DNA of 64,000 nucleotides, taken from positions 62,001-126,000 of the forward strand of contig JACPOA010000020.1 of assembly GCA_016185205.1 (NCBI GenBank), given 5' to 3'. Position numbers and translations under genes: made by a program. Origin of the DNA: Hyphomicrobiales bacterium (lineage in GTDB: Bacteria > Pseudomonadota > Alphaproteobacteria > Rhizobiales > Xanthobacteraceae). The notes below the pieces were generated by a model. It was not told where the DNA came from. It worked only from the letters and a program-made list of their open reading frames with translations, and made no database searches. Positions 36,493 to 44,830 of the stretch are shown piece by piece; the first letter of the stretch is position 1; each line of letters begins with the position of its first letter.

Positions 36493-37485
36493 GTGACGAC
36501 CATCGGACGGCGTGGCTTCATCAAGGCGGCGGGCGGTCTGGCGCTGGCGGGCGGCTTGCTGCCCAAACTGGCGACACCGGCCATCGCGCAAGCGGCTTGG
36601 CCGAACAAGCCGGTACGCTTCATTGTGCCGCTGGCGCCCGGCGGGGCCATCGATTTCATCGCGCGACAATGCGGCGATGTGCTGTCGCGCAATCTCGGCC
36701 AGCAGTTCGTGGTCGAGAACCGCACCGGTGCGGGCGGCACCCTCGGCATGGACGCGGCGATGAAGAGCCCGCCGGACGGCTATACGTTCCTCATCACCAA
36801 CGACAACGCGGCGAGCGCGCCGCACATTCTCAAGCTCAGCTACGACTACACCAAGGCGCTGATGCCGGTAATCCAGATCGGTCGCCAGCCGCAGATGTTC
36901 GCCGCGCATCCCACGCTCGGCGTGAACTCTGTCGCGGAATATATCGATAACGCCAAGAAAAATCCCGGCGTTGGGTTTGCAACCTCGGGAGTCGGCACGA
37001 ACCAGCATGTGGTCGGCGCCTGGTTCGCTAAGGAGGCTAATATCAAGCTCGACCATGTGCCCTATCGCGGCGCCGGACAGGCGGTGAACGATCTGATCGC
37101 CGGGCATGTGAAGTCGGCCTTCCTCGGGCCGACCGCGCTGGTCTCACATTACCGCGCTGGCAATCTGAAATTCCTGGCGCAGACCTCGGCTAAGCGCGCG
37201 CCGACACTGCCGGAAATCCAAACCCTGGAGGAAGCGGGTTTCAAAGGGCTGGTGTTGGAAGCTTGGTATGCCGCCTTCGCTCCGATCGGCACGCCGCCCG
37301 AGATCGTCGCGGCGCTCAATGCCGCGATCCAGGCGACGTTCGCCGATGCAAAACTCACGCAGAACTTCATCAACGGTTCGGTGGAGCCGGTCGGCGGTAG
37401 CGCGGAGCAGCTCGACAAACTCGCGCGTTCGGATTCGGAAAAATACGCGCGGTTGGTGAAAGAACTCAACATCAGCGCGGGGTAG
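36493..37485 (+). CDS. TctC-family binding protein with twin-arginine signal
   Basis: A 330-residue extracytoplasmic binding protein. GTG 36493 is preferred because GGGAGG lies 5 nt upstream. The N-terminus (TTIGRRGFIKAAGGLALAGG) is a twin-arginine signal, unlike the Sec signal of the TctC protein at 30.8 kb. The mature part shows VRFIVPLAPGGAIDFIARQ, VVENRTGAGGTLGMDAAM and HVPYRGAGQAVNDLIAGHV. No permease gene is near. Tat export suggests folding or cofactor binding before export, but that is inference. Confidence 0.88.
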   Translation: MTTIGRRGFIKAAGGLALAGGLLPKLATPAIAQAAWPNKPVRFIVPLAPGGAIDFIARQCGDVLSRNLGQQFVVENRTGAGGTLGMDAAMKSPPDGYTFLITNDNAASAPHILKLSYDYTKALMPVIQIGRQPQMFAAHPTLGVNSVAEYIDNAKKNPGVGFATSGVGTNQHVVGAWFAKEANIKLDHVPYRGAGQAVNDLIAGHVKSAFLGPTALVSHYRAGNLKFLAQTSAKRAPTLPEIQTLEEAGFKGLVLEAWYAAFAPIGTPPEIVAALNAAIQATFADAKLTQNFINGSVEPVGGSAEQLDKLARSDSEKYARLVKELNISAG

Positions 37486-37636
37486 CTAGAATCTGCGTTC
37501 TTGCTTTAAACGGCTGATGAATTCTGCGACATCCGGCGGCAAGGTTGTGCCGCGCACTCATGGCGGCATTTGGTTTCACATTTATGAGTTACGCCCGAGT
37601 TCTGGATCCGCGCTGTCGTAGGGACAAGCGGAGCGA

Positions 37637-38479
37637 TTACCGCCTGTTGGCCGGCTGACGCTTGGGCGGCGGCGGCTCTTTCTTCGGCGCCTCGGCGCGC
37701 GGCTCCGGCGCGTTACCGGCGGCCTCGTCGATGTCCTCGAGCAGGCTGCGCAGGCGTGCGGCATTGGCGCCGAAATCGTGCGTGCCGTAGCGCGAGGCCG
37801 AGCGCAGATCGACGCGCGCGCCTTGCCCGAGCGGACTGATGCGGATCACCACGTCGTCGCGGAAGCCCATGATCGGCGTGCGCGCCACCGCCTCGATCGT
37901 GCCGTCGCGGCGGCCGGCCGCCGGCGGCCTTGTATCGATCAGCAGCCCTTTGCGCTTGGTGGCGAGTGCGAGCGCGACGTCGTAGGCGGTCTTCGGCGGC
38001 ACCGCCAGTTGCAGCGGCACGATGTCGGGATAGGCCGCGCGTTGGCGCTCGGCGATGGCGGCACCGGGATAATCGATGCGGCCGCGCGGCCGCAGACGCG
38101 CCAGCACATCGAAGCGCGGCGGATTGGCCGGATCGGTGGTGATGTCGTTGATCGCCGGCAGCTTGCTGGCGCGATAGCCGAGATAGCCCGGATAGGCGAG
38201 CAGCAGCAGCCCGAGCAATAGCCCGAGCAAGGAATAGCCGAGGCCGGAAAGACCCTGCCGCCAGATCGCGACGAAGCTCGCGAAGGCCAGCAGGATTGCG
38301 AGCCCAGCGAAGATCAAAGCGGCGGCAAAGGTCGCCAGCGCCGGCACGATCTCCAGCAGGCCGGAACGCAGGATGATGACCGAGAGCGCGGCGACCGCGA
38401 GCGCGAACAGGCCCAGCCGGCCGGACCAGGCAGCCAGTTTCGACACCGGTTCATCGCCGAAGGATGGTCGTCGCGCCAT
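37637..38479 (-). CDS. DUF1499 membrane protein
   Basis: A 280-residue protein with three N-terminal membrane helices (about 15-105), then a soluble DUF1499 domain: YPDIVPLQLAVPPKTAYDVA and ARTPIMGFRDDVVIRI. The tail is Pro/Lys-rich. The function is unknown. It lies 3 bp after the M48 peptidase gene and belongs to a three-gene envelope operon with the M48 and YjgN-like genes. Confidence 0.85.
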   Translation of the reverse strand: MARRPSFGDEPVSKLAAWSGRLGLFALAVAALSVIILRSGLLEIVPALATFAAALIFAGLAILLAFASFVAIWRQGLSGLGYSLLGLLLGLLLLAYPGYLGYRASKLPAINDITTDPANPPRFDVLARLRPRGRIDYPGAAIAERQRAAYPDIVPLQLAVPPKTAYDVALALATKRKGLLIDTRPPAAGRRDGTIEAVARTPIMGFRDDVVIRISPLGQGARVDLRSASRYGTHDFGANAARLRSLLEDIDEAAGNAPEPRAEAPKKEPPPPKRQPANRR

Positions 38480-38482
38480 ATC

Positions 38483-39586
38483 TTACCCCGCGCAAATCCG
38501 TTTCAAGGCCGCCCATTCGCTCGCGTCGAGCAAGGGCGCGGTCGGCCGCGCCGCGGCCAGCCTGTTGATAGCGGCAATGCGCGCCTTGGTCTCCGGGTGG
38601 TCGAGCAGAATTTTCATGCCCGGCTCGGTGGCGCCGCCGATCTTGTCGAGCATGCTGGCGAGCGCGCGCGCATTGCCGCCGGCCTTGTTCATCAGCACGG
38701 CGCCATAGGCGTCGGCGGCGGCTTCCGCCTCGCGCGAATAGGACGACTGCAGCACCGACTTGGCGGCAAACACAACGGCGCCGCCGCCGACGAAATCGCC
38801 GAGCAGCATGCCGAACAGGAACGACAGCCCGCCGGCTTGCAACACCGCCTTGCTGCCGTCGCGGTGCGCGACATGGCCAAGCTCGTGCGCGATCACGCCG
38901 GCCACCTCGTCGGCCGTGTCGGCCTTCTCGATCAGGCCGCGGAACACATAGATTTTGCCGCCTGGCAGCGCCAAGGCGTTTGCCTCGGGCCGACGCACCA
39001 CAAAGCTGCGCGGCGGCAGCGGCAGCGCGGCGGCGGCTTGCAGCCGCTGCATCAGTTTGTCGAAGGCGGCGCGGCCGGGCTTTTCGCTGTCCAGATTGCC
39101 GCATTCGAAGCCGGCGCCGAGGCTGCGGCTGTCGAGCAGCGCGCGCACCTGCAGATCGACGGCGTCGCCGAGCTTACGCTCGATTCCCGCCGGCAGCAGC
39201 GGCGCCAGCCGTTCGGCGATCGCCGGCACGCCGAACCAAGCCACCAGCAGCAGCGACGCGGTGGCGGCCACGCTCCAGCCGATGACGCGGATGCGCTGGC
39301 GGCGCTGGCGCAGGCCGGTGCGGTCGACATGCAGCGCGCGCTCGTCGACGGCGGCGGCGAATTGCGGGTCGGCGATTTCCAGCCGCTCGAGCGTGGCGCT
39401 GCCGCGGCGGCCGAGACGCAGCACGCTGTCGGGCGCAGCCATGCCCTCGATCTGGTCGTAGGGCCATTGCGCCAGCAGGCCACCGTCGCGGCCGGCGATC
39501 TCCAGGCCGGACGCGCCCAGTGTCACGCCCACGTCATGGCGGACGCTGGTCTGGCCGTCGAAATAGATGCCGGCGCCGGACGTCAT
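38483..39586 (-). CDS. M48-family membrane metallopeptidase
   Basis: A 367-residue zinc peptidase. An N-terminal beta-rich domain (about 1-90) and one membrane helix (about 105-125) precede the catalytic part with VIAHELGHVAHRDG (HExxH) and the third ligand in SREAEAAADAYGA. Such proteins act in envelope protein quality control (compare BepA/LoiP). The ATG at 39586 shares one base with the stop of the YjgN-like gene (TGATG), so translation is coupled. Confidence 0.9.
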   Translation of the reverse strand: MTSGAGIYFDGQTSVRHDVGVTLGASGLEIAGRDGGLLAQWPYDQIEGMAAPDSVLRLGRRGSATLERLEIADPQFAAAVDERALHVDRTGLRQRRQRIRVIGWSVAATASLLLVAWFGVPAIAERLAPLLPAGIERKLGDAVDLQVRALLDSRSLGAGFECGNLDSEKPGRAAFDKLMQRLQAAAALPLPPRSFVVRRPEANALALPGGKIYVFRGLIEKADTADEVAGVIAHELGHVAHRDGSKAVLQAGGLSFLFGMLLGDFVGGGAVVFAAKSVLQSSYSREAEAAADAYGAVLMNKAGGNARALASMLDKIGGATEPGMKILLDHPETKARIAAINRLAAARPTAPLLDASEWAALKRICAG

Positions 39587-40848
39587 CAATATCCGCCCAC
39601 ATTGAGTGCATCGGCCAGGCCTTCGCCCAGCGCCGAGCTGGGCGCGCCGCCGGCCTTGACGCGGTCGAGTGCAGAGAGAGCGGATAATTGCAGCGATTCC
39701 ATGCCCAACTGCCAGAGCGACAGCAGGACGGTGGCGCGATAGATGGTCGAAAAGCCGAGCGCCACGATCACATAGCCGACCAGCAGCAGGCCGGTCGCCG
39801 CGATCTCGCCGGCGTTGCCGGTCTGGCCGCCGCCGGCGACGAGGCCGAGCGCCACCAAAGCGACGGTGCCGAGAACCGCCATCACGATGCAGAACAGCAG
39901 GCCGTACCACAGGAAGCGGACATAGGCGCCGTAGACGTGGCGCATGCGCAGCGTCGAGGTCATCGACAGCTCGCCGAAGCGAAGTCCCGACATCCACCAG
40001 CGCAACACCAGCGCCTGGAATGCCGGATAGAGCAGGGCGGCCAGCGTGACGGCGGTGCCCGCCATCAGCATGGCGAACGCAATGACGCCGGCGAGCGCCG
40101 GATTGCTGCCCTCGATGCGGCTCATGATGTCGTCGCCACCGGCGCTCAGCGCATCGCCGAGCGCCTTCCAGTCGACCGCCACGATGAAGGCGCCAACGGT
40201 GAGCGCGAACGGCGCGACCACCGCCAGCCACATCGGCAAGCCACGCAGCAGCAGGCGCAGGCCCGAGCCCGCGAAATGGCCGGTGAGGTCGCCGTAATAC
40301 GTGTTGCGCATCTTGTAGCGTTCCAGGCTGGCGAGCTGGAACGGATAGGCCAGCCCGAACGTGAGCGCGCTCGCGATCCACCACAGCACCGCGCGCAAGG
40401 CAAAGGCCCAGGCCGAGCCGCTCTGGTGGAAGCGCAGACCGCGATAGATCGTGCGGGTCAGGCGGTAGCGCCGCGCGCGATAGACCGCGTATTGCCCGAG
40501 CACGCCCAATGCGGCAAAGGCGATCACGCCCGACAGCTGCCCGATGGTGCCGAGACCGAGCGCCGCCAGGAAGAAGCCGGCATAGACCGGAATGAGGATG
40601 GCGACCGCCATCAGGAAGCCGATCAGCAGCTCGAACGGCGTGCCGGTATATTCCAGCGTCTCGCCGGCGACCTCGGTGTTGGCCCACAGGAAGCGGCGCA
40701 CGTCGGTGGCAAGCCAGAAGCGGTAGATGCCGAGCGTGACCATGAGCAGCAGCGCGCCGCGAATGAGCAGCCGCCAATAGGCGCGGCGCGTGCCGAGAAA
40801 TCGGACGGCGCCATGTGCCGCGGCTGCGCTCGCCTCGAGGCTGGTCAT
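39586..40848 (-). CDS. YjgN-family (DUF898) polytopic membrane protein
   Basis: About 420 residues if ATG 40848 is used; the open frame continues to TTG 40920 with no ribosome site at either. Several helices are visible, with the DUF898 marks TLGIYRFWLATDVRRFLWAN and RNTYYGDLTGHFAGSG. The function is unknown. It is the first gene of the YjgN-M48-DUF1499 unit. In my recollection the YjgN/M48 pairing is common and may mean the peptidase acts on, or with, this protein. Confidence 0.87.
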   Translation of the reverse strand: MTSLEASAAAAHGAVRFLGTRRAYWRLLIRGALLLMVTLGIYRFWLATDVRRFLWANTEVAGETLEYTGTPFELLIGFLMAVAILIPVYAGFFLAALGLGTIGQLSGVIAFAALGVLGQYAVYRARRYRLTRTIYRGLRFHQSGSAWAFALRAVLWWIASALTFGLAYPFQLASLERYKMRNTYYGDLTGHFAGSGLRLLLRGLPMWLAVVAPFALTVGAFIVAVDWKALGDALSAGGDDIMSRIEGSNPALAGVIAFAMLMAGTAVTLAALLYPAFQALVLRWWMSGLRFGELSMTSTLRMRHVYGAYVRFLWYGLLFCIVMAVLGTVALVALGLVAGGGQTGNAGEIAATGLLLVGYVIVALGFSTIYRATVLLSLWQLGMESLQLSALSALDRVKAGGAPSSALGEGLADALNVGGY

Positions 40849-40932
40849 GCGAAGGAGGGATAACGGGAAGCAGCCGGCTGCGCAACGTCCCCGCGTCCTT
40901 GCGGGCGTCAGCCTAGTCAACGCGCCTGACGG

Positions 40933-43275
40933 CTAAGCGACCAACTGCACCACGGTCGCCGGCATCTCCAGCCGGGCGCGGATGGCATCCCCGGACATCG
41001 GCCGGCCGAACAGATAACCCTGGCCTTCGTGGCAGCCTTGCGAACTCACCAGCTTCATCTGCTCTTCCGTTTCGATGCCTTCGGCGACCACGATTTTGTC
41101 AAGGCCGGCGCCGAGGCTGGCGACGGCGCCGATGATGGCGCGGGCGTCGTGCTCGTCGCCAAGATCGACAATGAACGACCGGTCGATCTTGATCTTATGG
41201 AAGGGAAACTTGCGCAGATAGTTGAGCGAGGAATAGCCGGTGCCGAAGTCGTCGAGCGACAGGCTGACGCCGAGATTCTTGAGCTGACGCATGGCAGCGA
41301 GCGTGCCCTCGCTCTCCTCGAGCAGCACACGCTCGGTGACCTCGAGTTCGAGCCGTTGCGCGGACAGTCCCGACTTCGCGAGCGCCGATACCACCTGCAA
41401 GGTGAGGCCGCGCTCCCTGAACTGGATCGGCGACAGGTTGACGGCAACCTTGACGCCGTGCGGCCAGGTCGCCGCCTCGACGCAGGCGCGGTTCAATGCC
41501 CATTCGCCGATGGCAACGATCAGGCCGGTCTCCTCGGCAACGGGGATGAACACGGACGGCGGCACATTTCCGCGCACCGGATGCGTCCAGCGCAGCAGCG
41601 CCTCGCAGGTCGTCACCCGGCCGGTCTTCAGGTCGACCAGCGGCTGGTAGTTCAGGTGGAACTGCTGCAAGGCAAGGGCTTCGCGCAAATCGAGTTCGAG
41701 GGAGCGGCGCTCCTGCGCGGCATCCTCCATCGCCATGGCGAAGAAACAGTGGCTGCCGCCGCCGCCGTTCTTGGCGGCGTAGAGCGCCATGTCGGCCTTC
41801 TTGAGAAGCTGGTCGGCGTCGACGCCGTCATGCGGCGCCATGGCGATGCCGATCGACGCGCCGATGTCGATGCGATGGCCATCGACCTCGAACGGCGCGT
41901 TGAGCGTGCTGGCCAGCCGCATGGCAAGCCGCTTGGCGTCCTGATGGCGCTGGGTGGCCGTTTGCAAAACGACGAATTCATCGCCGCCGAAGCGGGTGAT
42001 CATATCGATCGGGCGGATGACGGTGCTGAGCCGGGCCGCGACTTCCTTGAGCAGCTTGTCGCCGATCGGGTGACCGAGCGTGTCATTGATGGCCTTGAAC
42101 CGGTCGAGATCGATCAGGTGGATGGTGACGTGATTCTCGCCTTCATGCACGGACGCGAGCATGGTGTTGATCCGCTCGTGGAACTGCGTGCGGTTGGCGA
42201 GCCCCGTGAGCTCGTCGAACTGGGCGAGATGCGCGATGCGCTCCTGCGCGCGCTTGCGCTCGGTCACGTCCTCGAGAATGATGACGGAGCCGCCCCCGGA
42301 CTTCATTCGTCGCGACACGGCGATGGTGCGGTCGCCGTCCGGCGAAGTCTGGAACTGGTCGAACTTGTCCTGCCGCAGACCGCCGGCCAGCTCGTGGATG
42401 ACCTGCTTCACGCTCTTGGCTTTGAAGTTGCCGGCGCGGATGCTGTGCCGGATCAGTTGCGGCATCCGCATGCCGACACGGATCGGCGCATTCTGCAGAT
42501 GCAGCAGTTCGATGAACCGCTCGTTCCAGACCTGCAGGCGGTCCTGCTGGTCGAGCATGCACAGGCCGTGCGACATGTTGTTGAGTGCGACGTCGAAGCG
42601 GTTGGCCTGCTCCTCGAAGCGGGCGGCCAGCGCCGCCTCCTTGCGCGTCATGGTCAGCGCTTGGATGATGATGTCGCGAATCGAGAGCGTGATGTCGATC
42701 ATCCCGTAGATGAACATCAGCACCACGACGCCGAGCGCCTTGTGCACCCAGTCGGGATAGAGGAGCAGCGCGATGGCCATTGGCAGCGTGCAGAGCGTGA
42801 GCTGACCGACGGCGATGACCGGCCGCCCGGCGTTGCGGCCCGAAATCGCGGCTCCGTAACCTGCCGTGGTGGTGGTGACGGCCATTTGCAACGCCGCATC
42901 CGACGTATGGGTGATCGTCAGCCAGCACAACAGACCAAGGAGAGCCGCGAACGCCCAGGCGCCGTATTCGTAGACGCGCTCCCACAGCTTTGTCACCTCG
43001 ATCTGCTGGCTATTCTTGTACCTGCGGTAAAACAGCGCGGACGCGACCCGCAGCATGCCGACCGCCAGGATGGCGACCGAATTGGCCATCAGCCACCAAT
43101 CGCCGACGCGCAGCGCGACCGCCGCCCCGATGATCGAGCAGGCGATGGCGCCCACGATCAGCGAGACGATCGGCGCGAACAGCGACTCGACCAAGGCGGC
43201 GCGAATCTCCGTCGGGAGTTTTGCATCCGCTCTGCGGGTCTGGAGCAGTTTTGTAATCAGCATGTGGCTTCGCAC
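40933..43275 (-). CDS. Membrane PAS-GGDEF-EAL c-di-GMP enzyme, divergent from the RpfF-like gene
   Basis: A 780-residue inner-membrane protein (GTG 43275; ATG 43263 is equally possible). About five helices fill residues 32-205 with short loops. A PAS_7-like domain (225-340), GGDEF (345-505) and EAL (520-765) follow. FGGDEF (430-434) has an inhibitory-site RPID at 421-424. CEALLRW (558-560), LEVTE and DDFGTGYSS are intact. The helical N-terminus could sense a lipid-soluble signal. The gene starts 373 bp from, and divergent to, an RpfF-like fatty acid signal synthase, which recalls rpfR/rpfF pairing in Burkholderia, although RpfR is soluble. Confidence 0.92.
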   Translation of the reverse strand: MRSHMLITKLLQTRRADAKLPTEIRAALVESLFAPIVSLIVGAIACSIIGAAVALRVGDWWLMANSVAILAVGMLRVASALFYRRYKNSQQIEVTKLWERVYEYGAWAFAALLGLLCWLTITHTSDAALQMAVTTTTAGYGAAISGRNAGRPVIAVGQLTLCTLPMAIALLLYPDWVHKALGVVVLMFIYGMIDITLSIRDIIIQALTMTRKEAALAARFEEQANRFDVALNNMSHGLCMLDQQDRLQVWNERFIELLHLQNAPIRVGMRMPQLIRHSIRAGNFKAKSVKQVIHELAGGLRQDKFDQFQTSPDGDRTIAVSRRMKSGGGSVIILEDVTERKRAQERIAHLAQFDELTGLANRTQFHERINTMLASVHEGENHVTIHLIDLDRFKAINDTLGHPIGDKLLKEVAARLSTVIRPIDMITRFGGDEFVVLQTATQRHQDAKRLAMRLASTLNAPFEVDGHRIDIGASIGIAMAPHDGVDADQLLKKADMALYAAKNGGGGSHCFFAMAMEDAAQERRSLELDLREALALQQFHLNYQPLVDLKTGRVTTCEALLRWTHPVRGNVPPSVFIPVAEETGLIVAIGEWALNRACVEAATWPHGVKVAVNLSPIQFRERGLTLQVVSALAKSGLSAQRLELEVTERVLLEESEGTLAAMRQLKNLGVSLSLDDFGTGYSSLNYLRKFPFHKIKIDRSFIVDLGDEHDARAIIGAVASLGAGLDKIVVAEGIETEEQMKLVSSQGCHEGQGYLFGRPMSGDAIRARLEMPATVVQLVA

Positions 43276-43648
43276 GGCTTCCGTGAAGCCGACGATCGTA
43301 CGTAACGATGTTCAATATCGTGCAAACGGCCCTGCCAATCGGCGGTATTGATGAACAAGCGGCAAATGGCCGCTTCACGAATTCAATAAAATTGTTCCGA
43401 AGTGCGTGCCCAGTAGCAATGATTATCGAACAGAAGCAACGGTTATCGAAATAGTACTCGGGAGCGCCGCGAGAGAATTTCTTTTGTAGTTAATGTTCAT
43501 TTTGAGGCGAATTTTCCGCGCGTTTCGTTGTGCGCGCGTTCGCAGAACATACGAGTCTTGCGTTCCGCATATGGTTAACGAGTGATTGTTGATTGTCGCG
43601 GGCACAACTTTCTGTTAGGGTAAAAAAATCGTTAACTGGTGCGTTGAA
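43276..43648. other. AT-rich divergent intergenic region (GGDEF-EAL / rpfF-like)
   Basis: No gene is seen. GC content is clearly below that of the neighbours. The sequence holds GGTTAACGA (43573-43581) and TCGTTAAC (43629-43636), an inverted pair around GTTAAC, the second 13 bp before the rpfF-like ATG. These could bind a regulator of the divergent pair. The two TTAA cores are too far apart for a CtrA site. Confidence 0.45.
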
Positions 43649-44626
43649 ATGTCGATGTATGCGTATTCGAACGGCTGTTCACCCGGTCGGGCCATCGCTC
43701 ACGCGAAGTCCTTTGCTGCGATAGCGCCGGCGGTTCCCGTGATCGATCCGAAAGTGATCGATCTTAAGAAAAGCGCCGACGCGCTTCGGCTGTTTGAGTT
43801 GGAACAGCTCGAGGTCACCTGGGAAGAGCAGATCGGCGCGCTGTGGACGTTCATGCGGCCGCGCGGCCGCCCGAGTTATAACACCGATTTGCTGGAAGAC
43901 TTCCACGCCTGGCAACGCGGCATCGTGGCGGCATTTGAGTACCGCCCGGACGAATTGAAGTATCTGCTGCTGGGTTCGCGCACGGCCGGGGTGTTCAATC
44001 TCGGCGGCGACCTCGATCTGTTCGCGGCCAAAATTCGCCAGCGCGACCGCCAGACGCTGGTCGCCTATGGCGAATCCTGCGTGCGCATCCTGCACCGGAA
44101 CATGACGACGCTTGGGCTTCCGATGATCACGATCGGACTGGCGCAGGGCGACGCGCTCGGCGGCGGCTTCGAGTCGCTGCTGTCGTTCAATATCATCATC
44201 GCCGAACGCGGCACCAAGTTCGGCTTCCCCGAAACCATGTTCGGCCTGTTCCCCGGCATGGGCGCCTACAGCCTGGTGGCGCGGCGCACCGGCGCGGCCT
44301 TCGCCGAGGAGATGATGCTCAGCGGCAAGACCTACACCGCCGAGCAGATGAAGGACGCCGGCCTGATCCACATGGTCGTTGAGCCCGGGCAGGGCATCGA
44401 GGCCGCGCGCGATTACATCCAGCGTAACAAGCGGCGGCACGCCGGCGCGCGCGCGGTCTTCCAGGCCGGCCGCGAGGTCAATCCGGTCACGCTCGAGGAA
44501 CTCGACCGCATCGTGCAGATATGGGCCGATGCCTGCCTGCAATTGAGCGAGCGCGATCTCAAGGTCATGCAGCGGCTGGTGAGCGCGCAGGATCGGCTGA
44601 ACCCAAACTTGCAGGCCGCCGAGTAG
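43649..44626 (+). CDS. RpfF-like crotonase (putative DSF signal synthase)
   Basis: A 325-residue crotonase-fold enzyme, longer than RpfF (about 289) by an N-terminal extension. RpfF proteins make diffusible cis-2-unsaturated fatty acid signals from acyl-ACP by dehydration and thioester cleavage. Diagnostic features are GDALGGGFESLLSFNI, AERGTKFGFPETMFG and LFPGMGAYSLVARRTG. The two glutamates at 175 and 195 have the 20-residue spacing of the RpfF pair Glu141/Glu161. Ordinary enoyl-CoA hydratase is the alternative, but LFPGMGAYS strongly favours RpfF. Neighbours are a divergent GGDEF-EAL sensor and a convergent acyl-CoA ligase. Confidence 0.82.
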   Translation: MSMYAYSNGCSPGRAIAHAKSFAAIAPAVPVIDPKVIDLKKSADALRLFELEQLEVTWEEQIGALWTFMRPRGRPSYNTDLLEDFHAWQRGIVAAFEYRPDELKYLLLGSRTAGVFNLGGDLDLFAAKIRQRDRQTLVAYGESCVRILHRNMTTLGLPMITIGLAQGDALGGGFESLLSFNIIIAERGTKFGFPETMFGLFPGMGAYSLVARRTGAAFAEEMMLSGKTYTAEQMKDAGLIHMVVEPGQGIEAARDYIQRNKRRHAGARAVFQAGREVNPVTLEELDRIVQIWADACLQLSERDLKVMQRLVSAQDRLNPNLQAAE

Positions 44627-44786
44627 CAGGCGCGGGCGTACTCTTGATTGAAAAGGGTGCGCGCGCCGGGAACGGGTTAGACGCTACGCGTACCGATGCG
44701 TTGCTGTCGCAGTCAGAAACCGGCAAAATCAACTGCGTCCGTCTTCCCCATTGCGGCCGGTTGCCACCCGGCGCGTGCGTGAAGAA

Positions 44787-44812
44787 AACGCGATCGGTGC
44801 CGTTTCGGTTCC
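44787..44812 (-). promoter_or_regulatory. EcfG-like motif antisense to the rpfF-like gene
   Basis: On the minus strand GGAAC (44812-44808) is followed after 17 nt by CGTT (44790-44787). This matches the stress-sigma consensus and points into the 3' end of the rpfF-like gene. No minus-strand gene lies just downstream, so it would make antisense RNA. A chance match is quite possible. Confidence 0.25.
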
Positions 44813-44830
44813 AGGGTGACGGATCAGCCC

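Noticed and set aside
39587-40885. 800-residue fusion of the M48 peptidase with an Arg/His-rich N-terminus
   Set aside because: The extra part is the shadow frame of the YjgN-like gene; the peptidase has its own ATG at 39586.
41029-43305. Long plus-strand open frame opposite the second GGDEF-EAL gene
   Set aside because: It is an antisense shadow caused by GC-rich codon bias; no family motif, and the minus strand encodes a clear protein.
43573-43636. CtrA binding site made of the two GTTAAC boxes
   Set aside because: CtrA needs TTAA-N7-TTAA; the cores here are more than 50 bp apart.
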